DNA of 6,329 nt from Planctomycetia bacterium. Its GTDB lineage: Bacteria > Planctomycetota > Planctomycetia > Pirellulales > UBA1268. Positions within the stretch are counted from its first letter, which is position 1. Each line of letters opens with the position of its first letter. The notes below the pieces were generated by a model. The model had not been told where the DNA came from. It did not search any database and saw only the letters and a program-made list of their open reading frames with translations. The stretch is taken from the NCBI GenBank assembly GCA_009923125.1, contig RFUD01000148.1:1-6329 (forward strand), given 5' to 3'. Positions 1-5,702 of the stretch are shown piece after piece. The translations under genes were made by a program, and so were the position numbers.

Positions 1-1040
1 AGTCGCCAGCGGCCCGCATCCAGCACGACGCGACCGCGTACCGCCAGCCACGGCAGCGTGGCCCGCGCGAGCCACGAACCCGCCGGTCGCGGAGCACCGG
101 GGCCCGCTTCCTCGATCCGCCACAGCAGCGCCAGCGCGTCCTCGCACCCCACCCGCCACGCCAGCGCGGCCCGCGAGGCGAGCCTGGCGAGGAGGCCGTC
201 GTCCGGCGCCACGATCGCCGCCACCGCGTACTGCACCCCCAGCACCACCGCGATCATGCCGGCGGCGCTGGTGTCGAACCGCCACGCCGCCAGATAGCCG
301 AGGCCCGCGGCCGCGACCCCCAGCACCATGGCCACGAACACCAGCATGCCCATCCGGCGCACGAGCAGTTCGGCCGTCGCCGCCGGCACGACCAGCATCG
401 CGACCACGAGAATCGCCCCCGCGGCCTCGAAACTCGCCACCGTGACGAGTGCCGTCGCCGCCAGGAGGCCCGTGGTCACGGCGGCGACCGGCACGCCGGC
501 GGCCCGCGCACCCTCGAAGTCGAACGCGGTGAACACCTGCTCCTTCCACGTCGCCGCGAGCCCGCAGGCCACGACGGCGAGCACGACCGCGCCCGTGACG
601 AAGGCCCGCGGCACCTCCCGGCCCCAGACCGCGACGGTGTCGAACGGCACCAGTTCCAGGACGCCGTACAGGATGCACGACGGGTCGAGGTCGATCCGCG
701 ACGCGGCGGCGGTGACGAGCACGACCCCGAAGGCGAACAACGTGGTGAACACGACGCCCGTGCCGGCATCCTCCGTCAGGCCGCCCTCGCGGCGCAGCGC
801 CTGCACGAGCAGCACGGTCGCGAGGGCCGCGGCCACCGCGCCCCCGAGCACCAGCGGCCCGCCCGGCCGGCCTCCGGCGAGCACGGCGAGCACGATGCCT
901 GGCAGCACGGCGTGACTGATCGCGTCGCCCAGCAGGCTCATGCGCCGCACGACCAACAGCGCGCCGACCAGCGCGCAGCCGGCCGACACGATGGCCGCGG
1001 AGGCGATCGCCCAGGCGTGCATCCCGGTGAACTCATCCAT
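1..1040 (-). CDS. troD: Metal ABC transporter permease (TroD-like, ABC-3 family) with C-terminal cytosolic extension; 3' end outside window
   Basis: This is the second membrane subunit of a manganese/zinc/iron-type importer and would pair with the preceding permease to form the channel. Seen: 346 codons without a stop, running off base 1. Hydrophobic segments lie at about residues 9-33, 44-56, 63-80, 94-113, 146-163, 185-222, 230-252 and 258-277. ABC-3 landmarks are MSLLGDAISHAVLPG (34-48), FDFEGARAAGVPV (173-185, where the usual FDP reads FDF) and AGAILVVAMLVVPAATA (207-223). The ATG at 1040 overlaps the end of the upstream permease by 8 bases and has a GAGGA ribosome site at 1053-1049, eight bases upstream. 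Typical TroC/ZnuB permeases end soon after the last helix. This one continues from about residue 281 with a charged, amphipathic stretch (EDALALLWRIEE at 300-311, then a GRVVLDAGRWR wing-like end) resembling a DtxR-type winged helix. The ABC-3 assignment is firm. The identity of the extension and the metal are inference. Confidence 0.9.
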   Translation of the reverse strand, partial: MDEFTGMHAWAIASAAIVSAGCALVGALLVVRRMSLLGDAISHAVLPGIVLAVLAGGRPGGPLVLGGAVAAALATVLLVQALRREGGLTEDAGTGVVFTTLFAFGVVLVTAAASRIDLDPSCILYGVLELVPFDTVAVWGREVPRAFVTGAVVLAVVACGLAATWKEQVFTAFDFEGARAAGVPVAAVTTGLLAATALVTVASFEAAGAILVVAMLVVPAATAELLVRRMGMLVFVAMVLGVAAAGLGYLAAWRFDTSAAGMIAVVLGVQYAVAAIVAPDDGLLARLASRAALAWRVGCEDALALLWRIEEAGPGAPRPAGSWLARATLPWLAVRGRVVLDAGRWR

Positions 1041-1956
1041 CGGCGTGATCCTCGTCCGGCGTGAGCGTGCCGGCGGCGATCCGCCGCGCGACGTCGCGGA
1101 GCATCCGCCGGCGGGCCAGCCAGCCACGCTCGGGGGCGAAGAAAAACGACACCGCGAACAGGGCCGCCGCCGCGAGCACGATGGTCGGTCCGGTGGGCAG
1201 CCGCGGCACGAGCGCGCTGGCGGCCACGCCGCCCAGCGCCGCCACCAGCCCGAGCGTGCCGGCGAGCAGGAGCATCGGCGCGACGCGGTCGGTCCACTGC
1301 CGGGCGGCGACCGGCGGGATCACCACCAGCGCCGTCACGAGCACGGCGCCCGCGGCCGGCAGGCCCACGACCACCATCACGGCCACGAGCGCGACCAACG
1401 CGTAGTCGAGCAGCGGCACGGGCCAGCCGCAGGCGGCCGCGAACGCGGGATCGAACGCGACGAGCGTCGCTTCCTTGAGGGCCAGCCACACGACGAGCAC
1501 GGCCGCCGCCGAGACGCCCGCGAGGGCGATCGCGTCGGCGGACGTCAGCGCGGCGGTGTGGCCCATGAGAAACTGCTCGAGCCCGCCCGCTCCGGCCACG
1601 CCGCGGGCCGACAGGCCGGAGAGCAGCGCGATGCCGAGACCGAACGACACGCCGAGCACGATCGCCGTCGCGGCATCGTCGCGGGTGCGGGTGAAGCGGC
1701 GGATCGCGACGAGGGCCGCGAGGCCCGCCAGCGCCGCCACGAACGCGCCGGCGAGCAGCGTGGGCAGGTCGCGCCGGCCGGTGAGCAGGAATGCGGAGAC
1801 GACGCCGGCAAGCGTGGCGTGCGAGGCCGCATCGCCGACGAGGGCCCGTCGCCGCAGCACGCCGAAACAGCCGACGACCCCGGCCGCGAACCCGACCGCG
1901 GCGACCGCGGCCGCCACCACGAGGGTGTTGTAGGGCAGCGCGGCCGCGGGGCTCAC
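1033..1956 (-). CDS. troC: Metal ABC transporter permease (TroC-like, ABC-3 family)
   Basis: This is the first integral-membrane subunit of the metal importer, in the inner membrane, forming the permeation path with the second permease and driven by the neighbouring ATPase. The predicted protein has 307 residues, a normal length for an ABC-3 permease. Hydrophobic segments lie at about 11-35, 40-58, 65-86, 96-115, 138-160, 184-218, 226-250 and 257-274. Family landmarks are LVGDAASHATLAGV (39-52), AFDPAFAAACG (167-177), GAVLVTALVVIPPVAARQ (203-220) and the basic tail FAPERGWLARRR (273-284). The start is a GTG at 1956 whose GTGA overlaps the ATPase stop by 4 bases. Only a weak purine-rich site (GGGGGA, 1970-1965) lies upstream, so translational coupling probably matters. 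The tail after the last helix is about 33 residues and shows no extra domain, unlike the next permease. The metal cannot be read from the sequence. Confidence 0.95.
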   Translation of the reverse strand: MSPAAALPYNTLVVAAAVAAVGFAAGVVGCFGVLRRRALVGDAASHATLAGVVSAFLLTGRRDLPTLLAGAFVAALAGLAALVAIRRFTRTRDDAATAIVLGVSFGLGIALLSGLSARGVAGAGGLEQFLMGHTAALTSADAIALAGVSAAAVLVVWLALKEATLVAFDPAFAAACGWPVPLLDYALVALVAVMVVVGLPAAGAVLVTALVVIPPVAARQWTDRVAPMLLLAGTLGLVAALGGVAASALVPRLPTGPTIVLAAAALFAVSFFFAPERGWLARRRMLRDVARRIAAGTLTPDEDHADG

Positions 1957-2729
1957 GACGTGCGTCCCCCACGTTGCACCGCCCGGCCCAACTCGTCGAG
2001 CACATCGAGATGCCCGGCGTACGTGCGCCGCAGGTTCTCGGGCGTGAGCACGGTCGCGGTCGGTCCGGCCGCCACCAGCCGCATGTCCACGAGGGCCACG
2101 CCATCGAACCAGTCGGCGGCGGTCCGCAGGTCGTGGTGCACGACGATCACCAGCCGTCCCTGGCGACGCAGGTCGTCGAGCACGCCGAAGATCCGTTCCT
2201 GGGAGCGGACGTCCACGCCCGCCATCGGCTCATCGAGGAAGTACAGGTCGGCGGCCTGGGCGAGCGCCCGGGCGAGGAACACCCGCTGCTGCTGGCCGCC
2301 GGAGAGCCGTCCGATCTGGCGACCGGCCAGGTCGGCCAGCCCGACCCGCTCGAGCGCCGCGCGGGCGGTCTCCCGCTCCGCCACCCCCGGACGGCGAAAC
2401 CATCCCAGGCGGGCGTACGTGCCCATCAGCACGACGTCCATCACGCTCACGGGAAAATCCCAGTCCACCGTTTCCCGCTGCGGCACGTAGCCGATCCGCT
2501 CCCGCACCGCGGCCAGCGGCCGGCCGAACAGCCGCACGCTGCCGCCCGCGAGGGGCACGAGTCCGAGGGCCGCCTTGAGCAGCGTGCTCTTGCCGGCGCC
2601 GTTGGGGCCGATGATCCCGAACAGCCCCGGCGCCGTCACCGTCAGATCGACGTTCCACAGCACCGGTCGGCGACCGTAGGCGACGGTGACGTCGTGCAGT
2701 TCGAGGGCGGGGGCTCCGACGGCCGACAT
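1953..2729 (-). CDS. troB: Metal ABC transporter ATP-binding protein (TroB/MntB/ZnuC type)
   Basis: This is the cytoplasmic ATPase powering the metal importer. The 258-residue protein has every ABC motif: Walker A GPNGAGKST (41-49), Q-loop glutamine in YVPQR (Q84), signature LSGGQQQR (142-149), Walker B DLYFLDEP (161-168), D-loop and switch histidine in VVHHD (H198/H199). The stretch YVPQRETVDWDFPVSVMDVV (81-100) followed by LMGTYARLGWFRRPG is typical of the manganese/zinc/iron subfamily rather than heme or siderophore importers. Two in-frame starts are adjacent: GTG at 2732 and ATG at 2729. The ATG is preferred because a GGAGG (2740-2736) lies six bases upstream of it but only three from the GTG. 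The chosen ATG shares one base with the TGA of the metal-binding protein gene (TGATG). The stop overlaps the next permease's GTG. The family is certain, the metal is not. Confidence 0.96.
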   Translation of the reverse strand: MSAVGAPALELHDVTVAYGRRPVLWNVDLTVTAPGLFGIIGPNGAGKSTLLKAALGLVPLAGGSVRLFGRPLAAVRERIGYVPQRETVDWDFPVSVMDVVLMGTYARLGWFRRPGVAERETARAALERVGLADLAGRQIGRLSGGQQQRVFLARALAQAADLYFLDEPMAGVDVRSQERIFGVLDDLRRQGRLVIVVHHDLRTAADWFDGVALVDMRLVAAGPTATVLTPENLRRTYAGHLDVLDELGRAVQRGGRTS

Positions 2730-3664
2730 CACCGCCCTCCCGCGAGCCCCGACACGATCGCCTCGACGTTGGCCCGCAGCACCGCCTCGAGCGTCTCGCC
2801 GCCGCTGCCCGGACCGCCGAGCGAATCGGAGTACAGGCGACCGCCGAGCGTCACGGGCTGGCCGCGGGCCCGCGCCCCCTCCCGGAGGGCCTCGACGTTG
2901 CGATCCGACACGCTCGTCTCCACGAACACGGCCGGAAGTTTTCGGGCCACGATGAGATCGACGAGTCGGTTGATGTCGGCGAGCCCGGCCTCGCTCTCGG
3001 TGCTGGTGCCCTGCACGCCGACCACGTCGATGCCGTAGGCGCGGCCGAAGTAGCGGAAGGCATCGTGCGCGGTCACGAGCACGCGTCGTTCCGCGGGAAT
3101 CGTGGCGATCCTGGCCCGCAGTTCATCGTCGAGGGCGACGAGCCGCGCGGCGTAGTCTCGGGCCCGCTGCCGGAAGGTCTCCGCCCCGTCGGCGTCGGCG
3201 GCCGCGACCGCCTCGGCCACGGCCGGTGCGCATCCGCTCCACAGCCGGGCGTCGAACCAGACGTGTGGATCGTAGAGCCCCGGCGCGACCTCCAGCAGCC
3301 TGTCGCGCGGCAGGGTTTCGGCCACGGCGACGACCCGCGTCCGCCGACCGAGCCTGTCGAGAAGTTCGCCGAGTTTGCCCTCGAGGTGCAGCCCCGACGC
3401 CACCACGAGGTCGGCCCGGGCGAGGCGATCGGCATCGCGGGGCGTCGCCTTGTAGCTGTGGGGATCGATCCCGGGCCCCATCAGCGCGTCCACCGTCACG
3501 CGGTCGCCCGCCACCTGCCGCACAAGGTCGGCGACCACCGTGGTCGTGGCCACCACCCGGGGGCCGTCCCCGCCCGGGGCCACTCCGGCGGAACACGCGA
3601 TCGCGGCCGCAAACGCCGACAGCAGCCGGGCACCCCACGCGGTTTTTGAGAGGCCAAAATACAT
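2729..3664 (-). CDS. troA: Periplasmic metal-binding protein of the ABC importer (TroA/ZnuA/MntA family)
   Basis: This is the solute-binding protein that captures a divalent metal outside the inner membrane and delivers it to the permeases. With the ATG at 3664 it is 311 residues, a normal cluster A-I length. An N-terminal export signal is visible: K7/R13, then hydrophobic LLSAFAAAIAC (14-24). C24 could be a lipidated cysteine, but AIAC is a weak lipobox, so cleavage by signal peptidase I is also possible. The metal site is visible as H69 (DPHSYKAT), H134 (DPHVWFD), H200 (TAHDAFRYF) and D280 (YSDSLG). This His-His-His-Asp set is known from TroA-like proteins, whereas PsaA/MntC have Glu at the third position. 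VQGTSTESEAGLADINRL (217-234) is a further family signature. An in-frame TTG at 3709 would add 15 residues before the signal peptide and overlap the promoter, so it was not chosen. Codons 2-8 are unusually AT-rich because an operator-like dyad lies there. Zinc, manganese or iron all remain possible. Confidence 0.95.
   Translation of the reverse strand: MYFGLSKTAWGARLLSAFAAAIACSAGVAPGGDGPRVVATTTVVADLVRQVAGDRVTVDALMGPGIDPHSYKATPRDADRLARADLVVASGLHLEGKLGELLDRLGRRTRVVAVAETLPRDRLLEVAPGLYDPHVWFDARLWSGCAPAVAEAVAAADADGAETFRQRARDYAARLVALDDELRARIATIPAERRVLVTAHDAFRYFGRAYGIDVVGVQGTSTESEAGLADINRLVDLIVARKLPAVFVETSVSDRNVEALREGARARGQPVTLGGRLYSDSLGGPGSGGETLEAVLRANVEAIVSGLAGGR
2736..2740 (-). promoter_or_regulatory. 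Shine-Dalgarno of the ATPase gene
   Basis: GGAGG on the minus strand, inside the last codons of the metal-binding protein gene. It stands six bases before the ATG at 2729 and only three before the alternative GTG at 2732. This spacing is the reason for choosing the ATG. Confidence 0.6.
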
Positions 3665-3682
3665 TTTTTGAAGCCTCAAAAA
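3643..3682. promoter_or_regulatory. Tandem operator-like dyads around the troA start codon
   Basis: Two inverted repeats of the form TTTTG-N6-CAAAA lie at 3644-3659 and 3666-3681, with centres 22 bp apart, about two helical turns. The upstream one extends to an 18-bp dyad, TTTTTGAAGCCTCAAAAA (3665-3682), with 8 of 9 pairs matching. The second keeps five outer pairs. Their outermost arms also match perfectly (TTTTTGAG at 3643-3650 against CTCAAAAA at 3675-3682). The six-base gap between them contains the ATG of the metal-binding protein. From 3643 to 3686 only 12 of 44 bases are G or C, in a window that is otherwise strongly GC-rich. Position over the promoter's -10 and the translation start suggests a repressor site, most simply for a metal-responsive regulator of DtxR/MntR or Fur/Zur type. 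That identity is inferred, as the motif was not matched to a known box. Confidence 0.6.
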
Positions 3683-3831
3683 TATACCGCTGCGGCCGCG
3701 TTGCCGCAACGGCCGCGGCCGCGGACCGCAGCCGCCGGCGCGTTGACCGCGGCGGAGGGCATACTTACCTTCAAAGCGTCGGCCTGCCCGTCGGGTGTGG
3801 CTCCGCCGTCGTCAGCCGTCCGGGGCCCCCG
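3665..3831. other. Intergenic region between the two divergent operons
   Basis: These 167 bases separate the start codons of the metal-transport operon and the acetyltransferase operon. The left end holds the promoter and half of the tandem dyad. The middle (about 3690-3740) is almost pure G/C with small self-complementary pieces such as CGTTGCCGCAACG (3699-3711), which could fold but shows no U-tract and is not a convincing terminator. For the plus-strand operon, TTGACC at 3743-3748 is a good -35 match, but the hexamer 17 bases further on (TACCTT, 3766-3771) is a poor -10 and CATACT (3760-3765) is too close, so its promoter is uncertain. No small gene was seen here. Confidence 0.5.
3681..3709 (-). 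promoter_or_regulatory. Putative sigma70-type promoter of the metal-transport operon
   Basis: On the minus strand, TTGCGG (3709-3704) is followed after exactly 17 bases by TATATT (3686-3681). The -10 matches the consensus at 5 of 6 positions and the -35 at 3 of 6. Transcription would begin near 3674, inside the first dyad, leaving a leader of about ten bases that contains GAGG (3677-3674) before the ATG at 3664. The overlap with the dyad suggests repression by occlusion. The consensus is that of E. coli and may not hold exactly in this organism. Confidence 0.45.
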
Positions 3832-4458
3832 GTGAAATCGACCTACTTCAAACGGTTCCGGATGGATGCGGACCTGGCCGCCTCCCGCGCGGCGCTCCCG
3901 CTGCCCGCCGGGTATCGCTACGTGCCGTGGAACGAGGCGTTGCTCGACGTCCACGCCCGCACGAAGTTCCGCTCGTTTCGGTCCGAGATCGACGCGACCG
4001 TGTTCCCCTGCCTGGGCGACCTCGACGGCTGCCGCCGGCTGATGCGCGAGATCCGGGGCAAGTCCGGGTTCCTGCCGACCGCCACCTGGCTCGTCGTCCG
4101 CAACGACCACCACGGTGATCTCGAGTGGTGCGGCACGATCCAGGGGGTGGTCGATCGCTTCGGGATCGGTTCGATCCAGAACATCGGCGTGTTGCCCTCC
4201 CAGCGCGGCCTGGGGCTCGGCACCTGCCTCATCGAACAGGCACTGGCCGGCTTCCGCTCACACGGGCTGCGGCGGGCGTCGCTGGAGGTCACGGCGGGCA
4301 ATGCCCGGGCCGTGCGGCTCTACCAGCGGCTCGGCTTCCGCAAGGTGAAGACCGTCTACAAGATCGTCGATGGCGGCGCGGTCTCCGCCGGCGGTCCTTC
4401 GCCCGGGGTGCCCGCACCGGCCGACCTCGACCTCGTCGCCGAAGTCGCCTGCCCGTGA
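3832..4458 (+). CDS. GNAT-family N-acetyltransferase
   Basis: This is a cytoplasmic acetyl-CoA-dependent acetyltransferase of 208 residues; the substrate is unknown. The GNAT core is clear in the second half: the strand and beta-bulge IQNIGVLPSQ (116-125) lead into the acetyl-CoA pyrophosphate loop QRGLGLGTCL (124-133, the R/QxxGxG/A motif). The later core SLEVTAGNARAVRLYQRLGF (150-169) is typical of RimI-like enzymes. The N-terminal half contains FRSFRSEIDATVFPCLG (47-62 region) and GCRRLMREIRGKSGFLP (66-82), a block I associate from memory with a planctomycete GNAT subgroup. The last 28 or so residues are a Pro/Gly/Ala-rich tail outside the fold. The start is a GTG at 3832 with only a weak GGGG (3822-3825) upstream. 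An ATG at 3862 would shorten the protein by ten residues; the basic KSTYFKRFRMD start fits better by resemblance. The stop overlaps the next gene by GTGA, so the acetyltransferase is probably translated with the M16 proteins. Confidence 0.88.
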   Translation: MKSTYFKRFRMDADLAASRAALPLPAGYRYVPWNEALLDVHARTKFRSFRSEIDATVFPCLGDLDGCRRLMREIRGKSGFLPTATWLVVRNDHHGDLEWCGTIQGVVDRFGIGSIQNIGVLPSQRGLGLGTCLIEQALAGFRSHGLRRASLEVTAGNARAVRLYQRLGFRKVKTVYKIVDGGAVSAGGPSPGVPAPADLDLVAEVACP

Positions 4459-5702
4459 AGCAGACCCTGTTCTCCGCCACGCTCGACAATGGCATCGTGA
4501 TCCTCGGCGAGGAGCTGCCGGGACTCGAATCGGTCGCCATCGCGTTTCACACGCCGGCCGGCGCGGTGCACGACGGGCCGGGCCGCTGCGGCCTCGCCAC
4601 GCTCTCCGGGGAGATGATGCTGCGCGGGGCCGGTGACCGCTCGAGCCGCGAGGTCGTCGAGGCGTTGGAGGGGGCGGGCGTGCAGTGGTCGCAGAGCGTG
4701 TCCACCAGCCACGCGAGCTTCGCCGGCGCGATGGTCGCCCGCCAGCTCCCGGAAGCCCTGCCGATCTACGCCGACATCCTCCGCCGGCCCCGGCTCGAGG
4801 CCGACCAGCTCGACAGCGCGCGACAGATGGTGCTGCAAAACCTGGCCGGCACCGAGGACGACCCGGCCCACCGGGCGATGGCGGCGATCAAGCAGCTCCA
4901 CTACCCGAGCCCGTGGGGCATGCCGAGCGAGGGACTCTCCGCCGACGTCGAGCGGCTGCAGCTCGACGCCGTCCGGTCGTTCGTCGGCACGCATGTCCGC
5001 CCCGACGGCACGATCATCGCCGTCGCCGGCAGGATCGACTGGGAGGACGTCGTGCGGCGCGTGCGCGACCTGTTCGGCGACTGGCAGACCGGCGCGGCGC
5101 CCCCGGTCCGCACCGGCGACCGCGGGCCGCGGTTTCGTCACGTCCCGCACGACGCACAGCAGACCCACATCGCCCTGGCCTGGTCGGCGCCCCCCTACCG
5201 CGACGACGACTCCTACGAGGCGACCGCGGGGCTGGCCGTCCTCGGCGGCGGCACCAGCGCCCGGCTGTTCACGGAGGTCCGCGAGCGACGCGGGCTGTGC
5301 TACAGCGTGTCGGCCGGCTACCAGACGCTCCGCGACCACGCGGCCGCGGTCTGTTATTCCGGCACCAGCGCCGCCCGCGCCCAGGAAACGCTCGACGTGA
5401 TGGTGGCCGAGATCGAGCGGCTGCCGGGCACGCTGCAGGCGGAGGAGCTCGACCGCGTGAAGGCCCGTGCGAAGAGCGGGCTCGTGATGCAGCAGGAGTC
5501 GAGCGCGGCCCGCGCGGGCGCGATCGCACGGCAGTGGTATCACCTCGGTGCGGTCCGCACGCTGGCCGACGAGCTCGCCCGGTACGACCGGCTGACGATC
5601 GCGTCGATCGAGGCCTGGCTGGCGGCCAATCCCATCCGCGACCTGTCGGTCGTCTCGCTCGGCCGAGAGCCTCTGGAGGTGCCCGATGCGGTTTCGGCAT
5701 GA
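4455..5702 (+). CDS. M16B peptidase-like protein, non-zinc (R/Y) subunit
   Basis: This protein has the two-domain architecture of one M16B half-chamber (insulinase/pitrilysin superfamily) but lacks the metal site. Its 415 residues are normal for M16B. In the N-terminal domain the HxxEH position reads L50-S-G-E53-M54 within CGLATLSGEMMLRGAG, and the downstream glutamate region reads QMVLQNLAG (124-132, Q128/N129) where active members have EE. All three zinc ligands are therefore replaced. The C-terminal domain keeps GGGTSARLFTEVRERRGLCY (264-283), with R279 and Y283 at the R/Y positions that non-zinc subunits supply in two-subunit M16B enzymes. The start is a GTG at 4455 in a 4-base overlap with the acetyltransferase stop. 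The C-terminal coding end overlaps the next M16 gene by 17 bases. No signal peptide was seen, so a cytoplasmic location is likely. The probable role is substrate binding and completion of the catalytic chamber with the downstream zinc subunit. The physiological substrate is unknown. Confidence 0.93.
   Translation: MKQTLFSATLDNGIVILGEELPGLESVAIAFHTPAGAVHDGPGRCGLATLSGEMMLRGAGDRSSREVVEALEGAGVQWSQSVSTSHASFAGAMVARQLPEALPIYADILRRPRLEADQLDSARQMVLQNLAGTEDDPAHRAMAAIKQLHYPSPWGMPSEGLSADVERLQLDAVRSFVGTHVRPDGTIIAVAGRIDWEDVVRRVRDLFGDWQTGAAPPVRTGDRGPRFRHVPHDAQQTHIALAWSAPPYRDDDSYEATAGLAVLGGGTSARLFTEVRERRGLCYSVSAGYQTLRDHAAAVCYSGTSAARAQETLDVMVAEIERLPGTLQAEELDRVKARAKSGLVMQQESSAARAGAIARQWYHLGAVRTLADELARYDRLTIASIEAWLAANPIRDLSVVSLGREPLEVPDAVSA
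5675..5679 (+). promoter_or_regulatory. Shine-Dalgarno of the second M16 gene
   Basis: GGAGG stands six bases before the ATG at 5686, inside the end of the first M16 gene. It fixes the start of the downstream subunit and suggests this subunit has its own strong initiation as well as coupling. Confidence 0.7.

Noticed and set aside
328..915. Plus-strand frame of 195 codons rich in Thr, Ala and Ser over the second permease
   Set aside because: It is a shadow of the permease frame on the minus strand, which has ABC-3 motifs and membrane helices; the Thr/Ala/Ser composition reflects reverse-complemented hydrophobic codons.
940..2490. Long plus-strand open frame of 516 codons opposite the permease and ATPase genes
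   Set aside because: Its product is extremely rich in Arg, Gly, Ala, His and Glu with no recognisable domain. It lies antisense to two clearly conserved transporter genes, as expected from GC-rich third positions.
3643..3682. Long-range stem between TTTTTGAG (3643-3650) and CTCAAAAA (3675-3682) as an RNA regulatory hairpin
   Set aside because: The predicted transcript would begin near 3674 and so contain little of the upstream arm. The stem is weak (mostly A-U) with a 24-base loop, and DNA-binding dyads explain the symmetry better.
3665..3709. N-terminal extension of the metal-binding protein from a TTG at 3709
   Set aside because: It would put 15 residues in front of the export signal, overlap the promoter elements and lack a ribosome site. 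The ATG at 3664 gives a standard signal peptide and family-typical length.
3690..3740. Self-complementary GC runs between the operons as a possible bidirectional terminator
   Set aside because: The complementary pieces are short and there is no following T-tract on either strand. The position, upstream of two divergent starts, is wrong for a terminator.
3769..3852. Further partial copies of the dyad half-site (CTTCAAA at 3769-3775 and 3846-3852)
   Set aside because: Each is a single seven-base half without an opposing arm, and the second lies in acetyltransferase codons; this is compatible with chance.
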